Shown here piece by piece: positions 58,401 through 64,000 of a DNA stretch of 64,000 nt. Source of the DNA: Litsea cubeba (lineage: Eukaryota; Streptophyta; Magnoliopsida; Laurales; Lauraceae); assembly GCA_012931725.1 (NCBI GenBank), contig CM022944.1, positions 107,866,003-107,930,002 on the forward strand, in the 5' to 3' direction. Within the stretch, counting starts at the first letter, position 1. The number at the start of each line of letters is the position of its first letter. A program made the position numbers and the translations under genes. The notes under the pieces are model-generated. The model saw nothing but the letters and a program-made list of their open reading frames with translations, ran no database searches and was not told where the DNA came from.

Positions 58401-59256
58401 TTTGTCTCTAATCTAGCTACTGAATGTTTACCTAAACACGTGTCTGTGGCCCGGTCACATCTTAAGTGGAAAGAGGCAATGGTAGAAGAAATAAATGCTC
58501 TAGAGAAAAATCATACGTGAGAGCTTACTACACTTCCTGAAGGCAAACACACAGTTGGATGCAAATGGGTTTATGTTAATGTTGGTGTTCCAAGCCCAAG
58601 CTTGCAGGCCCATTAGGCCCATTCATTATGTTTATCATTAGTCAAAGCCACATGTACATACTAAAGTTGTTAGCTAATTGTTAGGATCTAGATTGATTAG
58701 ATTCTGTAAATTGATTGTAATTAGGACAGCTAATTGTTAGGATCTAGATTGATTCTGTAAATTGATTAGGGCATTCAGTCCCTATTTATATGAAGGATAG
58801 TCGATCCTCAAAGGGTAAGACACCAGCACAAAACTATTATATTTCTATCTCTCAAACTGCCAGTTTATACCATTAAGTATAATCCAGATGCCACAATTAA
58901 TAGATATAAAGGCCATCGGGTGGCAAAATATTCAACTCAGTCATAGAGGGTTGACTATTTTGAAACATTTTCTCTAGTGGCAAATTAAGTTCCACCCGGG
59001 TAATATTATCCCTAGCAGCGAACTTCCATTGGTCAATTATTCCAGTTGGCTGTAAAAATTGTGTTTCTTCATGGGGACTTAAAGGAAGAGGTCTATATGG
59101 ATCCCCACCAAGGATCTGTTGCCAGAGGACAGGAAAATAAGGCGTGCCTTCTTAAAAAGTCTTTATATGGACTAAAATAGTCACCTCGAGCCTGGTTTGA
59201 CAGACTCAGCAGAGCCATGACAAATATGGGTTTACGAGGTGCCATGCAGATCATAC
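55473..59256 (+). mobile_element. Decayed plus-strand Copia, interrupted twice
   Basis: A likely 5' LTR runs from TGTAGATCGAAAGATC (55473) to CTAGGTTCACA (55910), followed by TTGGTATCACAGC, a primer-binding site. Gag opens at 56410, then FNGTNYKDWAYS. Protease has TWVIDSGATDHVTG (about 57508). A piece of integrase end reads DPKAHKCIFVGYSSNEKGYKCY. Reverse transcriptase begins WKEAMVEEINALEKN (58469) and runs to SLYGLK and SPRAWFDR (about 59160-59200), breaking off at 59256 where the next Copia is inserted. Most of the integrase core is deleted and stops are common. Confidence 0.75.
58574..58862. mobile_element. Solo LTR inside the plus-strand Copia
   Basis: 289 bp from TGTTAATGTTGGTG to CAAACTGCCA, flanked by a perfect 5-bp duplication GTTTA (58569-58573 and 58863-58867). 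Removing it rejoins GCKWVY to TIKYNPDA in the Copia reverse transcriptase frame, which confirms the edges. It contains an internal direct repeat AATTGTTAGGATCTAGATTG (about 58677 and 58732). Confidence 0.9.
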
Positions 59257-59555
59257 TGAAATAGTATAAAAGAGCATAAAGAGAGAAAGAGGAAGAGAAG
59301 AGTTTGGAGGAAAAGTCATATTTGTATTGAGGATCGACCAACCATCTTTATATCAATGTTTACCCTAATCACATGCTATAAATCAGCAGTAACTACAATT
59401 AGAAATAAAGAATAAAAGAACCCTAATCTCTATACATAGAAGTAAATCCATATTACAGGCTGTATCTTTACTTAACACGGTCCCACACTTGGGATATTCT
59501 ACTTGGGCCTAGATTAGTGTACATGGGCCTTTTATTTTATGAGTTATCTTCTACA
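59257..59555 (-). repeat. 3' LTR of the minus-strand Copia
   Basis: A 299-bp LTR. On the element's strand it reads TGTAGAAGATAACTC to ACTATTTCA. The adjacent purine tract confirms the inner edge. The probable duplicated flank is CATAC (59252-59256), not testable because the other end is outside. Confidence 0.8.
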
Positions 59556-62500
59556 CTCCCCCTCAAATTGATGTGGGAAGACACAAAACATCAATTTGCG
59601 AGTAAGATCATCATGCCGTGGTTTGGGAAGAGCTTTTGTGAATATATCCGCCAACTGATGATGGGTAGAAACATGAGGCAAAGTGATCTTCTCAGTAACA
59701 ACATGCTGACGAATGAAATGACAATCAATCTCAATGTGCTTTGTCCTTAGATGAAAGACCGGATTGTTTGCGAGTCGGGTGGCACTGGTATTGTCCCCAT
59801 ACAGAGGTGTAGAATTTCTAACAAGGACACCCAATTCACAAAGAAGACGTTGTAGCCAAATGATTTCAGCACTAGCAAACGACATGGCGCGATATTCTGC
59901 CTCAGCAGAAGATCTCGAAACTGTGGTTTGCTTCTTGCACTTCTAGGAAATCAAGGATTCCCCAAGAAACATGCACCAGTCAGTGGTAGGTCTCTGAGTA
60001 TCCGGACAGCCAGCCCAGTCAGTGTTAGCATAAGCGGTTAAGTGTAGAGAAACACCAGAAGGGTAGAAAAGACCATGATTAAGAGTGTCTTTAACATAGC
60101 GGAGTATGCAAAAAGCAGCAGTAAGGTGAGGCGTGTGTGGATTGCTAACAAATTGACTAACAGTATGAACCGCATGAGAAATATCCGGCCTCGTCATAGT
60201 CAAGTAGAGCAGACTACCCATAATTCGTCGGAAAATGGAAGGATCAGCCACGGGAGAGCCATCATCCGTACTGATTTTGCTGTTCAATTCCGTAGGCGTA
60301 GCAAAGATGTTTGCATCATCAAGTCTAGCCGTAGTGACCAAATCTGTTGCATACTTACGTTGATGAACCTGAATGCCAGATTTCTTATGAACAAACTCAA
60401 GCTCGAGGAAGTAAGTGAGAGGACCAAGATCCTTCATTCGGAAATGCCGAGTAAGATGATGTTTGAGGGAAGTAATGCGAGCAACATCATTGCCACTGAT
60501 AATCATATCATCAACATAAACCAAAAGAAATGTGTATCCCTTCGGTGTCCATCTGAGGAAGAGGGAACTATCAGAATGACTCTAGCAAAATCCAGCTTGA
60601 AGGATTGCTGCCCGAAATTTATCAAACCAAGCCCGAGGAGCCTGCTTAAGGCCTTAAAGAGCTTTCCTCAATTTACAAACATGCCGTGGTGGACAAGCGT
60701 AACCCGGAGGTGGCTTTAAATAAATAGTCTCACGCAAGTCGCCCTGAAGAAAAGCATTTTTGACATCCATTTGCCATAGGGGCCAGTTGCGGGCTGCAGC
60801 TACACAAAGGAGAGTGCGAATAGTGGTCATTTTAGCCACTGGTGTGAAGGTCTCCTTATAGTCAATCCCATATTCCTGCTTATAACCCTGTGCAACTAAT
60901 CTGGCTTTGTAGTGGTCAAGACTCCCATCAGAGTGAACTTTTATGGAATAGATCCATTTACTGCCAATTATAGATGCGTCAGCCAGGGCCGGTACCAATT
61001 CCCATGTTTTTTGTTCGCTTCAAGAGCAAGCAACTCCTCAGTCATAACATTCTGCGAGTATGCAATCTTCGAGGCCTGTGAAAATGAGGTGGGTATAGGA
61101 TCACTATCCAAATAAGTGAAGAGTAGGAAAGCCATATCGGTCAGGTGCAACTGAAGGACGACTAGAGCGTCGCACGGGTATGACACTATCAGTAGAAGAA
61201 GTATTAATACCTTAAGGTGCAGTAAGCGTCATTGGGAGAGGATCAAGAGAAGGAGGCCCCACAGGAGGAACCGTGTTACGCCGGACGTAGACATTGGTAA
61301 TAGGTGGTGAAGTAGTCGCAGGGAATTGTGGCAGATAAGACACAGCAATAGGATGATTATCCAAACGCAAAGAAAAGAAAGGAATATGTTCCAAGACAAT
61401 CACATTACGAGATATTCGCATGCGTTTTTCGGACTGATCGTAACACAGAAAGCCCTTGTGTTCAGTATTATAACCAGGAAAGATACATTTGGCAGCCTTT
61501 GGTGACAACTTAGTGCGCTCGGTAGTTGGAAGATGAACAAAGCACAAGCAACCAAAAACACGCAAGTGAGAGTATGAAGGGGCATGACCAAAGAGAGCTT
61601 CATAAGAAGTAGTCTTTCCTAGAACGGAGCTAGGATGACGATTGAGGAGATACACAGCAGTCTGTGCAGCATCACATAAAAAATTGGGAGAAACTAAGGA
61701 TGCAAGTAGGAGAGTACGAACAGTTTCAAGAATATGCTTGTTCTTCCTCTCCGCAACACCATTTTGCTGAGTAGTATGCGGGCAAGATTTTTTATGAAGA
61801 TTGCCTTTATTAGAAAGGAAGGCAGAAAAATCATGGGAAATCTATTCTCCACCGGAATCGGACCTAAGAATTTTTATTGCTTTCTTAAATTGTGTGTGAA
61901 CCGTATTGTAAATTTTTTGGAAAAGAGAAAATACTTCAGATTTGAAGCCCATGAAATAAATCCAAGTGAAATGAGAATGATCATCAATAAAGGTCACATA
62001 ATACTTAAACCTTGTCCTACTCAATATGGGTGCAATTCCCCAAACATCAGTGTGAATAATGTCAAAAGGTGATAACGCATGAGAACAATGAATAGGAAAA
62101 GGAAAAATATGACTCTTACTCAAGTAACATGTTTCACACTTTGATTGAAGTAATGAGGACATCATTTTATTATCAATAGTAGGTTCTAAACAACCAATTT
62201 TAAATAAAGAAAGTAAATAAGCATTGTTCACATGACCAAGACGACTATGCCACGGTCTACAATTTATTGAAATTAGTAGAAGAAGGAGAAAAGAGGGAAT
62301 GATATCCGATGTCCAGTAGAAACAGTCGACCATGTTTACTCCCCGTCGCGATCACCTTCCCAGTTTGCCGCCCCTGTATGACACAACCAGTGGAAGAAAA
62401 GTTAACCCTGTATCCATCATCAATAAGTTGTCCTACAAAAAGTAAATTGGTTGTCAATTTTGGAATAAAGTAGACATTGGGAAGGATGATAGACTGACCA

Positions 62501-63486
62501 TAGACACTAGATAAAGTAATGGAACCAACCCCATAAATGATTAATTGGTCTCTATTAGCAATGGTTATTTTGTCTTTTCCAAGGTAAGGGTGAGAGTCTG
62601 TAAAGCTACTTTCTACAGATGTTATATGGTTCGAGGCTCCTGAATCTAGAAGCCATGTTGATGAGGTGATAAAGGAAGAAAGAGAGAATGAAGAATGAAA
62701 AGCAAGAAATGCTATAGTAGAATGAGTTTGATACCGACCACTATTAAAGCCCATAGATGCGTATGCTGAGGTCACTGTGTTTTGAATCAATTCTTGAATC
62801 TGGGCAGGAGTCATGGATACGGCCCCGGAAGAGGTGCTTCCCATATTAGGTGAAGGTACTTGAGCTTGAAACGCAGCTGGAACATTTTCTCTGGGCAAGT
62901 TGGAAGAATTCTGTTTTTGTTGGGGCCCATTCTTTTGCTGCAAGCTACGACAGTCATTAATAAGATGACCAGAGCGTTTGCAATATTTGCAAACCAATTT
63001 CTTACGAGAGTTCTTGGCAATATGACCGAAGCCTTTACATTTATTGTATTGAGCAAGCTTCTGATTGGGGGCTGCCAGAAGAGCAGAATCAGCTGAAAGA
63101 GTAGCTAGGAATGCTTTTGGTTCTTCAAGAATGGCACGTTGTGAGTTTAGTCGAAGTTCTTCTCGAAGGACTTCTTAGAAGCATGTATCCGGGTTTGCAG
63201 AGACTTCTCTATTCATGAGAGCAGACCGAACAGATTCGAATTTTGGTCTGAGATTCATAAGAAACTGGCTAATGTGAGTTTCCTCTTGTAATTTAAGAGC
63301 CTCAGACAGAAATCTAGAAGAGACGGTTTGAATAATCATAGCATCCCTTTTAAGTCCATAAGGTGAGAAGTCCATTAAAGATAACCAAACAGTCCTTGGC
63401 CTTCTATAAAATTCTTTAGATGAAAAGACCAGGCCATATAATTATTCCCATTAAATTTAACTGGAATAACATCATATTTTTCCATT
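59556..63486 (-). pseudogene. Copia gag-pol with frame breaks
   Basis: From right to left: gag start VKFNGNNYMAWSFHLKNF (about 63480-63420); gag blocks ending in the zinc knuckle CKYCKRSGHLINDC (62991-62950); protease WLLDSGASNH (about 62660); integrase zinc region WHSRLGHV...CETC (about 62260-62130), core with DIIHTDVWG and LRSDSGGE (62070-61842); integrase end FGCLCFVHLP (about 61545); reverse transcriptase QMDVKNAFLQGD and VYVDDMIISGND (60770 and 60520); RNase H AYANTDWAGCPD and DNTSATRLANN (60025 and 59800). Stops or shifts near 63370, 63175, 61840, 61200 and 60650 inactivate it. Confidence 0.85.
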
Positions 63487-64000
63487 CTTTCCAAATTCCG
63501 CAGAATGTGAGAGAGAGAACACACAAATCAGTGAGCCAGTTAGGTGCAAGAAAGAACCAACAGCAGAGAAAGAACCAAACAGTCCAACAGCGGAGAAAGA
63601 ACCAATCACAATTGAGAAAAAGATGTAATCTGCGATGATTTCACTAACCAAGCATGAAAGATGCAGTTTTAATGGCTGATATATATGCCCCCAGCAGGAT
63701 TTCCACAAAACAGACTAAAAACAGAGCTAGGCGACCTGGATTTTCTAGGCAGAAGCTGTGTGTGGGCCCCACAATGTGTTCCAATCACAGATCAGAGTAC
63801 ATCATCCTGGAAGAGATCAAAAGTATGTCCTCTAGTCCAAGTTTGATGGGATTTGGATACAGATCCACAAATCTGTACGGTTTTGATGAAATCCTTTTGA
63901 GAAAAAGAACCCAAAGTCGTCAGATGAAGAAGAGGTTGAACAGTACCTTAACTGATGATGAAAAAATCCAGAAAAATCTTCAAAATAACCCTAAAGAATA

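Larger units (their letters stand above)
59257..64000 (-). mobile_element. Minus-strand Copia inserted in the plus-strand Copia, 5' end outside
   Basis: The 3' LTR is 59257-59555 (TGAAATAG...TTCTACA), followed by CTCCCCCTCAAAT, a polypurine tract on the element's strand. Coding runs leftwards from a gag ATG near 63486 to RNase H near 59556. Bases 63500-64000 look like an untranslated leader. No 5' LTR is visible, so it must lie right of 64000. The plus-strand Copia frame stops at CHADHT, exactly where this LTR begins. Confidence 0.85.

Noticed and set aside
1..64000. A cluster of genes forming a new defence or biosynthetic system
   Set aside because: Every other coding signal in the window belongs to a transposon polyprotein; only one host gene is present.

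Overview
The window is nuclear DNA from a flowering plant with a large, transposon-rich genome. The evidence is one intron-rich gene with GT-AG splice sites, plus Copia, Gypsy, L1-type LINE, RTE, TRIM, Mutator-like and hAT-like elements. The sequence does not identify the species.

One host gene was found. Twelve consecutive internal exons on the + strand (17310-54054) encode the long coiled-coil part of HUB2 (BRE1-like 2), an E3 ligase that monoubiquitinates histone H2B. They carry 1,739 coding bases with no frame break across 36.7 kb. The start-codon exon is not recognised inside the window. The C-terminal exons, including the RING finger, must lie to the right of base 64000. Exons sit in tight groups (17.3-18.0, 39.0-40.9 and 49.8-50.1 kb, plus 53.9 kb), separated by introns of about 21.0, 8.9, 3.7 and more than 9.9 kb.

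Left of the gene (1-17.2 kb) are: a solo LTR with target-site duplication (58-1872); an almost intact Copia element on the minus strand (1959-9438); a hAT-like MITE (9653-10125); a Mutator-like element with long inverted ends (10341-11426); an unexplained 92-codon exon-like ORF (12163-12441); a truncated LINE (13068-14423); and an old repeat broken by a second solo LTR and a Mutator-like MITE that split a tRNA-like sequence.

The 21-kb intron is a stack of nested elements. The 5' LTR of an old minus-strand retrotransposon (starting at 23705) was invaded by a plus-strand Gypsy element, a Mutator-like MITE and a full LINE. That LINE was in turn invaded by two miniature TRIM retrotransposons and by a solo LTR of the same family as the young Copia. 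The 8.9-kb intron holds an RTE LINE split by an L1-type LINE with a 16-bp target-site duplication, a Copia remnant and a tandem duplication of about 200 bp. The last, open-ended intron holds a decayed plus-strand Copia (from 55473) interrupted by a solo LTR and by a minus-strand Copia that runs off the right edge.

The coding capacity is therefore one conserved chromatin-modifying E3 ligase plus transposon polyproteins. I found no evidence of a new defence or metabolic system. The most informative material is the nested insertion history and a gene that has kept its reading frame across very large introns.
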